Position numbers and translations under genes: made by a program. DNA of 39,002 bases from positions 1-39,002 of the forward strand of contig JBEKIF010000038.1 in NCBI GenBank assembly GCA_050011895.1, written 5' to 3'. This document shows, piece by piece, positions 1 to 8,024 of the stretch. The notes beneath the pieces were generated by a model. It saw nothing but the letters and a program-made list of their open reading frames with translations. It was not told the DNA's origin and ran no database searches. This stretch comes from DATBGO01 sp050011895 (GTDB lineage Bacteria; Actinomycetota; Actinomycetes; Streptosporangiales; Streptosporangiaceae). How positions within the stretch are numbered: position 1 is the stretch's first letter; each line of letters opens with the position of its first letter.

Positions 1-1
1 C

Positions 2-1366
2 ATCGCCCTGGGCACCGTGTTCCTGCCGATGACGCTGGAGGCCGCGGTCCGGCTGCGGCGGCGCCCCAGCCGCCGCCTGGCGGTCGTCCTCGGCGTGCTG
101 CTCGGCGCCTCGGTGCTGGTCAACCAGGAGTCCGCGGTCCTGGCCGTGATCCTCGCCGTGGTGATCCTGCTGCCCTGGCTGCTGGGCCGCGGTGCGGCCA
201 GCGTCCCTGGCCCGGCCGCCGCCACGACTTCCTACCCCGCCAGGGCCAGGCTCGCGCTGGCAGGGCTGGGCGCGCTGGTTGCCGCCGCGCTCGCCAGCCC
301 CCAGCTGATCGCCATGGTCCAGCAGTATCTCGCGGGCGGGGCGAGCGCCGACTCGCATTTGCTGGCCTTCAATGGCGCCGAATACGGGATCAGCCTGCCC
401 GGCATGTTCGCGCCGACGGCGCGGGTCGCAGACTTCGGGCTCCGGGGGCTGGCCGCTGCGTCGTCACTGCACAACGGACGCACCGGCGAGGGCATGCCGA
501 TGTTCGGCCTGCTGCTGACCATCCTTGCGGTGCTCGGCCTGGCTGCCAGCTGGCGGCGGCGGTGCGCCTGGCTGTTCGCGCTGCTCTGGCTGGGCTGCGC
601 CGTGCTGGCCCTTGGGCCCTCCCTGCACGTCGGCAAGCACCAGTACGCGCCCCTCGTGGCCCAGTGGCACGGGGTATTGGTCTCCTGGATCATGCCGTAC
701 ACCTGGTTCATGCACGTCCCGGGCTTGTCTGCGCTCCGGGAGGCTGACCGGTTCGCGCTGCTCGGGCTGGTCGGCGCCGCCGTGCTAGCCGGCGCTGCCA
801 TCGACTGGCTCGCCCGGCACGCCTGGCCGGTGATCATGGTGGTGGCCGCGCTCGCCATCTTCGAGGCAGGCTGGTCAGGTAGTGGCCCCATCGGCACCAT
901 GCCCACCACGCTGCACCATGTGGACGCGCCGATCGCCGCCGATCACTCTGGCTCGATCGTCGTCGACGTGCCCTTCGGCCTCCGCGGCGGCATCCCGCAG
1001 GACGGCAGCCAGTTCTCGCCCAAGGCACTGCTCATGGCGACTGCTGACGGTCACCCGCGGGCGGTCTCCTACACCTCGTGGGTGCCGGCCAAGACCATCA
1101 ATGCCATCCAGGCGCACGCGTTTTACGCGCAGCTGATCAGGTCCGAGCACGGTATCCCGCTCGCGCCCGCGGCCAACGGCAACGGACGGCAGGTCGCGCA
1201 GGCCCAGCTGGCGGCCGCCCGGCGGGACGTTCGTGCTATGCACGTCGGCTGGGCGCTGGTTTACACCGCCCGCCAGCATCCCTACGCGGTCCGTTACCTG
1301 ATCGCGACCGGATTCCGGTTCGACTACCAGGCGGACGGCATTTCCGTGTACCGGCTCAGTCCATAA
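2..1366 (+). CDS. Polytopic membrane protein, GT-C-like, 5' end missing
   Basis: The reading frame is open to the window edge, so the true start lies upstream; the visible part is about 454 residues. The first half has several hydrophobic helices separated by short Arg-rich loops. A central segment reads HVPGLSALREADRFALLGL, a pattern seen before the last helices of large actinobacterial membrane proteins thought to be lipid-linked sugar (GT-C fold) transferases. The last ~170 residues form a soluble extracytoplasmic domain. No catalytic aspartate motif can be assigned because the N-terminus, where GT-C enzymes carry it, is outside the window. The nearby polysaccharide-type ABC exporter fits a cell-envelope role, but that is context only. 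A YfhO-like protein is the alternative. Confidence 0.7.
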   Translation: MALGTVFLPMTLEAAVRLRRRPSRRLAVVLGVLLGASVLVNQESAVLAVILAVVILLPWLLGRGAASVPGPAAATTSYPARARLALAGLGALVAAALASPQLIAMVQQYLAGGASADSHLLAFNGAEYGISLPGMFAPTARVADFGLRGLAAASSLHNGRTGEGMPMFGLLLTILAVLGLAASWRRRCAWLFALLWLGCAVLALGPSLHVGKHQYAPLVAQWHGVLVSWIMPYTWFMHVPGLSALREADRFALLGLVGAAVLAGAAIDWLARHAWPVIMVVAALAIFEAGWSGSGPIGTMPTTLHHVDAPIAADHSGSIVVDVPFGLRGGIPQDGSQFSPKALLMATADGHPRAVSYTSWVPAKTINAIQAHAFYAQLIRSEHGIPLAPAANGNGRQVAQAQLAAARRDVRAMHVGWALVYTARQHPYAVRYLIATGFRFDYQADGISVYRLSP

Positions 1367-1368
1367 CC

Positions 1369-1432
1369 GGCGTGCTGCGGCCAGCTCAGCCGCATGCGGC
1401 TCAGCTCAGCCCGCGCGTCCGGCAGGCACGCC
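1369..1432. terminator. Inverted repeats between convergent genes, possible bidirectional terminator
   Basis: The spacer between two convergent genes holds a perfect 14-bp palindrome (AGCCGCATGCGGCT, 1388-1401) nested inside a 7-bp outer stem (GGCGTGC at 1369-1375, GCACGCC at 1426-1432). There is no T-tract, so this would be a non-canonical terminator of the kind common in high-GC genomes. Function is inferred from position and symmetry only. Confidence 0.3.
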
Positions 1433-1454
1433 GTTAGCACGCTCAAGGCCGGCC

Positions 1455-2123
1455 CTAGCGGGCGTCCCCGGCTGCCGGGCCGCCGATAATGCCTTCGGCC
1501 GCGAGACCACGGACCAGCCCGCGAAGCCCTGCCTCCAGGCCAGCGCGCTCATCGGCGCTGAGGGCGGCCAGGATGCGTTCCTGCCTGGACTGCCACGCGT
1601 TCAGCACCCGGCCGGCTACGGCCCTGCCCGCTGGCGTCAGGTAGAGCCGGATGTAACGCTGATTGCCCTCGTCCCGGCCACGCCGGACCCAGCCCTTCCG
1701 CTCCAGGCCCGCGGCCAGCCTGCTTACGGTGCTCTTCTCCAGGCCGAGCAGCCCGCCCAGCTGGCCCTGCGCGATTCCGCGGGCAGCGACGAGCTCGATC
1801 AGCGCGCGCGCCTCAGACGCCGATATGGCGGCCAGGCCGGCGGCAACCTCGGGCCCGGGAGTAAAGGGCGCGCCTCCGGGAGTAACCCGTGCGGTGACCG
1901 TGCCGTTGACCGCTGGTATGTCAGGTCCGGCTGCTCCCGCCTCCGTCGCGCCATCCGCCTCCGCCGCGCCATCCGCCTCCGCCGCGCCCGATAGCCCGCT
2001 GACCTGCACGGATTCGGCCCGCGCTAGGTTTTCAGCCGCACTTGCCGTGATCGCAGGACTGACCACTCTCAGTAGCTGGCTGAGCAGCCGAGCGAGTTCG
2101 GTATCTTCCAGGGAGTCACTCAC
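1455..2123 (-). CDS. MarR-family transcriptional regulator
   Basis: About 222 residues from the GTG at 2123 (a second GTG sits at 2126; an upstream TTG at 2147 lies inside the operator-like palindrome and is unlikely). The C-terminal half is a MarR winged helix: a helix-turn-helix around AQGQLGGLLGLEKSTVSRLA, then the wing GWVRRGRDEGNQRYIRLYLT, then the dimerisation helix. The first ~85 residues hold an extra helix and an Ala/Asp/Glu-rich linker made of repeated AEADGA units coded by an 18-bp DNA repeat, longer than the usual ~150-residue MarR. It is divergent from an ABC exporter, so control of that exporter and of itself is the simplest inference. The ligand is unknown. Confidence 0.85.
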   Translation of the reverse strand: MSDSLEDTELARLLSQLLRVVSPAITASAAENLARAESVQVSGLSGAAEADGAAEADGATEAGAAGPDIPAVNGTVTARVTPGGAPFTPGPEVAAGLAAISASEARALIELVAARGIAQGQLGGLLGLEKSTVSRLAAGLERKGWVRRGRDEGNQRYIRLYLTPAGRAVAGRVLNAWQSRQERILAALSADERAGLEAGLRGLVRGLAAEGIIGGPAAGDAR

Positions 2124-2130
2124 CACACCT

Positions 2131-2151
2131 ACAGTTGTACCGCACAACTGT
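2131..2151. promoter_or_regulatory. Palindromic operator candidate for the MarR regulator
   Basis: A perfect inverted repeat ACAGTTGT-accgc-ACAACTGT lies directly upstream of the marR start and in the divergent region shared with the ABC exporter. An extra half-site (GTACAACT) lies at 2186-2193. Size and symmetry match MarR dimer operators. The TTGTAC inside the left arm could be a -35 element for the rightward genes. Binding is inferred. Confidence 0.6.
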
Positions 2152-2338
2152 CGTGGTGGTACAGTCGCGACGTGATTGTTGCCCCGTACAACTCATGGAC
2201 CTCCGGGCCGGGCCCCTCGATTGCTTGCCGGGGCGGCCGCCCCGGCAAGCTCGGCCCGGCGGCGCAGCCGCGGCCGCCCCGGGCGCCCAGCCCGGTCGGC
2301 TGCCCGGGCGCTATCCCGGTCCTCGTGGCGCCCGCCCC

Positions 2339-3394
2339 ATGAGCAACGACAGGCGCCTCAGCGCGCCCGGGCAGCTGCTGGTCGGGGCGGACCTGCCGGC
2401 CGACGGCACCCTGACCGCGGAGCTACCAGACGTGCCGCTGGCCGAGCTTGCGGCTCAGCACGGCCTTCGGCCGAGCGCCGCCCGGCCGGCTGTCCTCGGC
2501 TACCTCCGCCAGCTCTGGCGGCGGACGAGCTTCATCATCGCCTTCGCCACCGCGCGCAACATCGCCATGTACACCGAGGCCAGGCTGGGCCAGCTATGGC
2601 AGGTGCTCACCCCGCTGCTCAACGCAGGCGTCTACTTCCTGATCTTCGGCGTGCTGCTGAAGATCAATAGGGGCATCCCTGACTACCTGGGATTCCTCGT
2701 CACCGGCGTGTTCGTTTTCAACTTCACCCAGCGGGCCTTCATCTCCTCGTCGACTGTGATCACCGACAGCCTGCCGCTGATCCGCGCGCTGCAGTTCCCG
2801 CGTGCGAGCCTGCCGCTCGCCTACGTGATGATCGAGTTCCAGCAGATGCTGCTGTCGATGGCGGTCCTGGCCGTCATCCTCGTCAGTCCGCTCTGCCATG
2901 AGCCGATCACCTGGTACTGGCTGCTCGCGATCCCGGCGCTGATCCTGCAGACCATCTTCAACATCGGCATCGGGCTGCTTGTCGCGCGGATCGGGTCCAC
3001 GGTCAACGACTTCAGCCAGCTGCTGCCGTTCCTGATGCGCACCTGGCTGTACCTGTCCGGTGTGCTGTTCAGCATCGCCGCGCTGCAGATCCGCACGCAC
3101 CGCTGGGCTATCGCCCTGCTGGAGATCAATCCCGCGGCCCTGTACATCACGCTGATGCGGAACGCGCTGCTCCTTTCGCAACGTTTGAGCGCACCGGGCA
3201 GCAAGCCGTACAACGCGGTGCGGTGTGCCCTGTGGAACACCAAGGCGAAGAAATTCTGGTACGACAGCGCGTACTGTCACTACTACGCCAACCCGGACCA
3301 CTTCTGGCAGTTCGGGATAGCCTGGGCAGTGCTCGCCCTCGTCGTCGGGTTCTTCTTCTTCTGGCGGGCGGAGGCGAAGTACGGCCGTGGCTGA
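2339..3394 (+). CDS. ABC-2-type polysaccharide/teichoic-acid exporter permease
   Basis: About 351 residues from the ATG at 2339; the frame stays open upstream to a TTG at 2135, but that stretch is Pro/Ala/Arg-rich and does not look like protein. An ~80-residue soluble N-terminus is followed by an amphipathic helix (LRQLWRRTSFIIAFA) and six predicted membrane helices, as in the Wzm/TagG/RfbD group that moves lipid-linked glycans across the membrane. An insertion near residues 280-310 (KPYNAVRCALWNTKAKKFW) forms an external loop before the last helix. The stop overlaps the ATPase gene start by 8 bases, so the two are translationally coupled. The substrate may be a wall glycan precursor (inference). 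Likely regulated by the divergent MarR protein. Confidence 0.88.
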   Translation: MSNDRRLSAPGQLLVGADLPADGTLTAELPDVPLAELAAQHGLRPSAARPAVLGYLRQLWRRTSFIIAFATARNIAMYTEARLGQLWQVLTPLLNAGVYFLIFGVLLKINRGIPDYLGFLVTGVFVFNFTQRAFISSSTVITDSLPLIRALQFPRASLPLAYVMIEFQQMLLSMAVLAVILVSPLCHEPITWYWLLAIPALILQTIFNIGIGLLVARIGSTVNDFSQLLPFLMRTWLYLSGVLFSIAALQIRTHRWAIALLEINPAALYITLMRNALLLSQRLSAPGSKPYNAVRCALWNTKAKKFWYDSAYCHYYANPDHFWQFGIAWAVLALVVGFFFFWRAEAKYGRG

Positions 3395-4202
3395 TCCGAT
3401 GGTGGTTGTCGATAACTTGCATATCGTGTACCGCGTCTACGGCGCGGGCGGCGACCGGGGCACGGCGGCGACCGCGCTGCTGCGGATCCTGGGCCGCAAG
3501 ACCAGGGGGTCCATCCGCGAGGTGCACGCGATCCGCGGGATGTCGTTCGTGGCCAACCGCGGCGACGCCGTCGGCATCATCGGCAGGAATGGCTCGGGGA
3601 AATCCACCCTGCTCCGCGCGATCGCCGGACTGCTGCCGCCAGAGCAGGGCAACGTCTACACGACGGGCGAGGCGTCGCTGCTGGGCGTCAACGCCGCGCT
3701 GCTCGAAGATCTCACCGGTGAGCGTAACGTGATCCTCGGCTGCCTGGCGATGGGCATGACCAAGCAGGAGGCCAAGGACAAGTACCAGAGCATCGTCGAC
3801 TTCTCCGGCGTCGGCGACTTCATCGATCTTCCGATGAAGACGTACTCCTCCGGGATGGGCTCCCGGCTGCGGTTCGCGATCGCGGCGTCCAAGAGCCACG
3901 ACGTGCTCCTCGTAGACGAGGCGCTCGCCACCGGCGACGCCGAGTTCCGGGTCAAGAGCCACGCCAGGATCGAGGAATTGCGCCAGGAGGCAGGCACTGT
4001 CTTCCTGGTCGCGCACAACCTGGAGGAGGTCGAGATGACCTGCAACAGGGTGATCTGGATGGAGCGCGGCGAGATCGTGACGCAAGGCGAGGATGTCGTC
4101 GGCATCATCGACCGCTATATCGCCGCGTCGGGCGGGAAGCCGGTCGACCGCGATCCCGACAGCGGTCAGCGGGTCGGAGCACGCGAGCCGGCGAAGGCAT
4201 GA
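3387..4202 (+). CDS. ABC exporter ATPase, Wzt/TagH/RfbE type
   Basis: 271 residues from a GTG start. Walker A is GRNGSGKST (about residue 67), the signature is YSSGMGSRL, Walker B is VLLVDEALATGD, and the H-loop is AHN. Replacement of the LSGGQ signature by SSGM is characteristic of ATPases of the glycan/teichoic-acid exporters. The protein ends shortly after the nucleotide-binding domain. It lacks the long C-terminal carbohydrate-binding domain of some Wzt proteins, so recognition of a modified chain end is unlikely. It partners with the permease gene that overlaps it. Confidence 0.92.
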   Translation: MADPMVVVDNLHIVYRVYGAGGDRGTAATALLRILGRKTRGSIREVHAIRGMSFVANRGDAVGIIGRNGSGKSTLLRAIAGLLPPEQGNVYTTGEASLLGVNAALLEDLTGERNVILGCLAMGMTKQEAKDKYQSIVDFSGVGDFIDLPMKTYSSGMGSRLRFAIAASKSHDVLLVDEALATGDAEFRVKSHARIEELRQEAGTVFLVAHNLEEVEMTCNRVIWMERGEIVTQGEDVVGIIDRYIAASGGKPVDRDPDSGQRVGAREPAKA

Positions 4203-4230
4203 CCGCGCGTCGGCCGCAGATCACCCGTCC

Positions 4231-4335
4231 CGCCGCGGAACTGAGGCGCCGCGGAACTGAGGCGCCGCGGGGACTGACGTAGCGCCGGGGCCGACATGGC
4301 GCCGGGCTGGTGTAGCGCCAGGGCTGATCTGCTGG
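4231..4335. repeat. Degenerate ~16-bp tandem repeat filling an intergenic spacer
   Basis: Two perfect copies of CGCCGCGGAACTGAGG (4231-4262) are followed by about four diverged units, each starting with CGCC and carrying a CTGA- or CCGA-like core, up to the stop of the next (convergent) gene. Nothing else is seen in this spacer. Confidence 0.75.
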
Positions 4336-5106
4336 TTAGCTGCCCCCGGTGCCGTGCAGGGCGTCGATGTCAGCGCGCAGGGCGGCGACGTCGAGGTTGG
4401 CGGCGTCCGCGTCTTCCTGGGTGATGACGACCCAGGCCTCGTCCAGGCACGCTGCCGTCCACGCCAGCGTGGACCGCTGCAGGGCTCCCCAGGTGACCCA
4501 GGTATCGAACTGGCTGCCGTCGGCCGCGACCTTCACGATGCAGTGCCCGTCACTGGGATCAGGCTGCTGGCCGCCGGCGGTCGTCCACGGCTGCCCCTGC
4601 CCGAACAGGGTGTCGGCGTCATCGGTCAGGTTAACGCCGACGTAGGCACCATGGAACGCGGCCATGGCCGCGTCCACCGCCGCCGGGTCACTGTGATCGA
4701 CCGGCGCGAAAGCCAGGATCGCCCCCGCGTTGTACCAGAACAAGAGCAGGTCAGCGATGTTGGCGCCCTGATCCTTCCCTTGATCGTAAGCGAGATACTC
4801 GGCGACCAGCTGGTCCGAGGTCTCCCATTGCTCAGACTCGCCGCCCGCCCCGGCCTTGGCCATCCGGTAATGCTGCCGTCCCGCGAAGGTGCAGTCGCCC
4901 ACCCCGTCCGGATAGGTCGTGCAGGTGGGGTCAGGGCCATTGCCGAGCATCCCCCACTCGCTGATGCCCGCCGTGACGTCCAACGGATACGACGGCGCGG
5001 GCAGCGGCGTGCGCAGATAACTGGACAGGTACTGGAGGGGAAACCGCTCAGCGGGCGGCTTGACCGGCCGACGGCCGCGCAGCCCCGCAGTACGCACTTC
5101 AGGCAT
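4336..5106 (-). CDS. Papain-like-fold (cysteine peptidase-like) protein, function unknown
   Basis: About 256 residues from the ATG at 5106; a second ATG at 5112 is only 1-2 bases from the GAGGGGG ribosome binding site, whereas 5106 has normal spacing. There is no signal peptide or membrane helix. The order of motifs (GVGDCTFAGRQHYR near residue 75, then GHCIVKVAADG near residue 190, then TWVTWGALQ) resembles the Cys, His and Asn/Asp positions of papain-like peptidase folds found in uncharacterised actinobacterial and phage proteins. The third position is Thr-Trp-Gly rather than a clear Asn, so activity is doubtful. It stands alone, convergent with the ABC operon. Confidence 0.7.
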   Translation of the reverse strand: MPEVRTAGLRGRRPVKPPAERFPLQYLSSYLRTPLPAPSYPLDVTAGISEWGMLGNGPDPTCTTYPDGVGDCTFAGRQHYRMAKAGAGGESEQWETSDQLVAEYLAYDQGKDQGANIADLLLFWYNAGAILAFAPVDHSDPAAVDAAMAAFHGAYVGVNLTDDADTLFGQGQPWTTAGGQQPDPSDGHCIVKVAADGSQFDTWVTWGALQRSTLAWTAACLDEAWVVITQEDADAANLDVAALRADIDALHGTGGS

Positions 5107-5380
5107 ATCCATCCCCCTCGCCCGCCAATACCGGCCCCGCCCCGGCCCGGCCAGCATTCATCTTGGCAGAGCACCCGCTCCCGATTCCACTAACTGGCCG
5201 GCCCCATTGAGATATCCCTTCCTCCTGCCTTCCGTTGCCTGCGCACCCGGCCCGCGACTTTCGTGATCACGGTGGATCGGGGGGCCGCGACCCGCCAATC
5301 AACCGTGGCACGAAAGAGGGCTGTCCGGCTCGTGGACCGCTGGCGGCGGCGGGGCGAACCGGAGTGCGGACTGCCATGGC

Positions 5381-7813
5381 TCAGCTGACCGCCCAGAGCT
5401 CGCCGGGCCGCCCGTAGCAATCCTCCTGGACTAGGCCGGCGCCGCCGGACGGGGCATTCCCCGGATCGGCGAGGCAGCGGCCTGAGTTCCCGTTCAGCAG
5501 CTCGCCGGCTGGTCCGGTGAACCACTGCTGGGCGGCCGCACCCGAGCAGCGGGCGAGTTCGATAACGGCACCGTCCTGGCGGCTGCTGCCGGCTACGGCC
5601 AGGCATTCCCCCCGGATCCGCAGGGTGGCATTGCGCTTCATGGTCCACCACTGCGCGCCGCTGGTGCGACATGGCGAAATCATGATCTTGGTTCCCGGGG
5701 CGCCGGTGCCCGAAGGATCGGTCAGACAGCGGCCTGTCACGGCGGACAGGACCGGGCCGGCCGATAGCTCCCAGGACTGGGCGGCACTGTGGCTGCACGG
5801 CCAGATCGCCACCTGGATTCCGTTCTGGCCGCTGCCCGGGTCGGTCAGGCATTTCCCGTACGCCGGGCTGTAGAGCTGGTCTCTCGACCGGTATTGCCAC
5901 CGTTGGCCCGCTGTTCCGGTGCAGGCCCGCAGCGTCAGGCCAGCACCCTTGCCGGTGCCAATGCTCAGGCAGCGGCCGCGGAGCTTCAGCGTGCCAGCGC
6001 CACCGGGGTACGGCGCCGGGCGGAACCGCCAGTCCTGAGCCCCGCGGCCGTCACAGCGCTCGATCTCGACTCTGGCTCCGGCCCGGCGGCGGCCGGCCGC
6101 GGCCAGGCACTTACCGCGCCCGTCGAGCCGGACCAGGCCGGCGGCCGGCGGGTCGGCAGCCATCCCGCGGACAACCACGATCGCGAATCTCACTGATCCC
6201 GAGCCCGCGCTCTGGCCGGTAGCGCTCACGGTCACGCTGAAGATCCCGGCGGCGGCCGGCCGGCCTGAGATCAGACCGCCGGAACGACTCAGCCCCAGGC
6301 CCGCTGGCAGCCCCGCCGCGGCGAACGCCAGGCTGCCGCCGGTGCTGCTGACCGCGGCGATCCGCAGCCTGGTTCGCCGGCCGAGCGTGATGTCCTGAGT
6401 CCCGGGGTTGGTGACAGTCACGCCATCGGAGGGTCCGGTGAAACCGCCCGTCCCGTACGGCGTGCCGAGACCCGTCGGGCCGTCATAGCCTGCCCTGGCG
6501 TGGCACAGGTACCGCCGGCCAGCCTCGCACCGGCCGTTCGAGCCCGACGTCACGTCGGCGAAGTCGCGCCGGTGCTGGTACGGGTAGGAAGCGGGGTAGG
6601 TGCCCGGGGCTGGCGTTCCCGCCAGCGCGTAAGCCCCCGCGATGATCGGAGTCGCGACGCTGGTGCCGGCCGCCGTGTTCCAGCCCGCCGAGATGCCCGG
6701 GACGGCTGAAGACGCCGTGTCGTAGACGGCTACCGGGGTGCGCGGGTCAGCGTCAGCGGATACATCCGTCTCGGTCCGGTTCTGGCAGCCGGACGGCGTC
6801 GATCCCTGCTGCCAGGCCGGCTTGGGCTCAACGGAGGAACAACCTGAGCCGGTGCCGCTCCAGGCCGTCTCGGTGCCCCGGCTAGCGGGCGTTGCCCCCA
6901 TCAGCGTGGTACCCCCTACCGCGGTAACGAACTGGGACGCGGCCGGGTACTGGGTCCCGTACCCGGCGTCACCCGCGGCGGCGACGATCGCAACGCCAGG
7001 ATGGTCGAAACGGGAGTCGAAAGCATTCTCGCCCGTGAATTCAGCGCCGCTGCCCCAGCTATTGGACACCACGCTCGCGTGCCGGGCTGCGTAGCCTTCG
7101 GCGGCGGCCAGGCTGGCTATCGAGTCTGATCTGGCTTCGACGAGCAGAATGCGGCAGTACGGGCAGATCGCCGAGACCATATCCAGGTCTACCGATTCCT
7201 CGAATTCCCAGTCTCCGGTGCGATCGGGCTGCGGCAGCATCGAGCCGCCTGCGGAGTTAACGATCCGCAGGCACGGCGCCGCACCACCGGCCGGGCAGCC
7301 GGGCAGGCCGTAGCGCGCCCGGTAGGCTGCCAGGTCGCTGCTGGCCCGCGAATCGTTGTAGGCATCCACGATCGCCACCGTCGTTGCGCCGCCTGCTCCG
7401 CTGGGCGGCGTGCCAGCCGCAGAGGTCAGTCCGTAGGCGCTGAGCAGGTCGGCCGGATTGTACGCTCCGGCGGGCGGCCCGGCCCGGGACGTAATCGTCG
7501 CCCGGTCAGGAACCAGCGCCATGCAGGCCATCTGGCCAGGCCGGGATGGGGTGGGGCACGCCTGCCTGGCGCCGCCGGACGGCGGGATCGTGCGCGGCGG
7601 ATTGACGAACTGAGCCCAGGCGGGCACTTCCGGCGCCGAGTCGGCCGGCCCGCCGGCGGTACCGGGCACAGAGCCCGTCGCGGCTGCCGCGGCCGTGACG
7701 GGCAGCGTCGTCGCCCCGGTCACGGCCAGTATCGCGAGCCCGGCGGACATCCCGATCCGTCGTGCCAACGCTGGGAGTACTGGCCCCCGCCAAGACCACT
7801 CGGCCTTGCGCAT
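5381..7813 (-). CDS. Secreted sedolisin (S53) protease with He_PIG-like and two ricin-B lectin domains
   Basis: 810 residues, with a GGAGG site well placed before the ATG. A Sec signal peptide (Arg-rich start, hydrophobic core about 20-45) is followed by a short pro-region and the catalytic domain (about 110-450). The acid/base pair is in WEFEESVDLDM (Glu205, Asp209), the oxyanion Asp is in AAAGDAGYG (Asp282), and the serine is in AGTSVATP (Ser385), the Glu-Asp-Asp-Ser set of sedolisins. The short or absent pro-domain is unusual for S53. Residues about 460-545 look like a putative Ig (He_PIG) domain. The C-terminal ~260 residues hold six QxW-type repeats (GKCL/GRCL ... AQDW, GQRW, AQSW, AQWW, AQQW, GELW), which equals two beta-trefoil lectin domains. 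It probably degrades protein in a polysaccharide-bound setting. Confidence 0.9.
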   Translation of the reverse strand: MRKAEWSWRGPVLPALARRIGMSAGLAILAVTGATTLPVTAAAAATGSVPGTAGGPADSAPEVPAWAQFVNPPRTIPPSGGARQACPTPSRPGQMACMALVPDRATITSRAGPPAGAYNPADLLSAYGLTSAAGTPPSGAGGATTVAIVDAYNDSRASSDLAAYRARYGLPGCPAGGAAPCLRIVNSAGGSMLPQPDRTGDWEFEESVDLDMVSAICPYCRILLVEARSDSIASLAAAEGYAARHASVVSNSWGSGAEFTGENAFDSRFDHPGVAIVAAAGDAGYGTQYPAASQFVTAVGGTTLMGATPASRGTETAWSGTGSGCSSVEPKPAWQQGSTPSGCQNRTETDVSADADPRTPVAVYDTASSAVPGISAGWNTAAGTSVATPIIAGAYALAGTPAPGTYPASYPYQHRRDFADVTSGSNGRCEAGRRYLCHARAGYDGPTGLGTPYGTGGFTGPSDGVTVTNPGTQDITLGRRTRLRIAAVSSTGGSLAFAAAGLPAGLGLSRSGGLISGRPAAAGIFSVTVSATGQSAGSGSVRFAIVVVRGMAADPPAAGLVRLDGRGKCLAAAGRRRAGARVEIERCDGRGAQDWRFRPAPYPGGAGTLKLRGRCLSIGTGKGAGLTLRACTGTAGQRWQYRSRDQLYSPAYGKCLTDPGSGQNGIQVAIWPCSHSAAQSWELSAGPVLSAVTGRCLTDPSGTGAPGTKIMISPCRTSGAQWWTMKRNATLRIRGECLAVAGSSRQDGAVIELARCSGAAAQQWFTGPAGELLNGNSGRCLADPGNAPSGGAGLVQEDCYGRPGELWAVS

Positions 7814-7947
7814 GAATCCTCCGCACGCACGGTTAAGCCGCCGAACAGGGCGAGCCGCTTAAGCTACGACAGTCCGTCCGGGATTACCGTTAAATAGCTA
7901 GTGAATGCCCTTGTCCAGAGATATAAATCGAACTCGATCACGCCAGA
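7814..7947 (-). promoter_or_regulatory. AT-rich promoter region of the sedolisin gene
   Basis: This spacer is clearly richer in A/T than its surroundings. On the minus strand it contains TGGACA and, 15-18 bases on, TATTTAAC, a weak -35/-10 pair pointing to the protease. Assignment is tentative. Confidence 0.3.
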
Positions 7948-8024
7948 ATGCCAATTCGCATTTGCAATGGCCCACCGACTATAACGATTGGGCTACGCCG
8001 TTTTCAGGAGAACGGCGACGGCCG

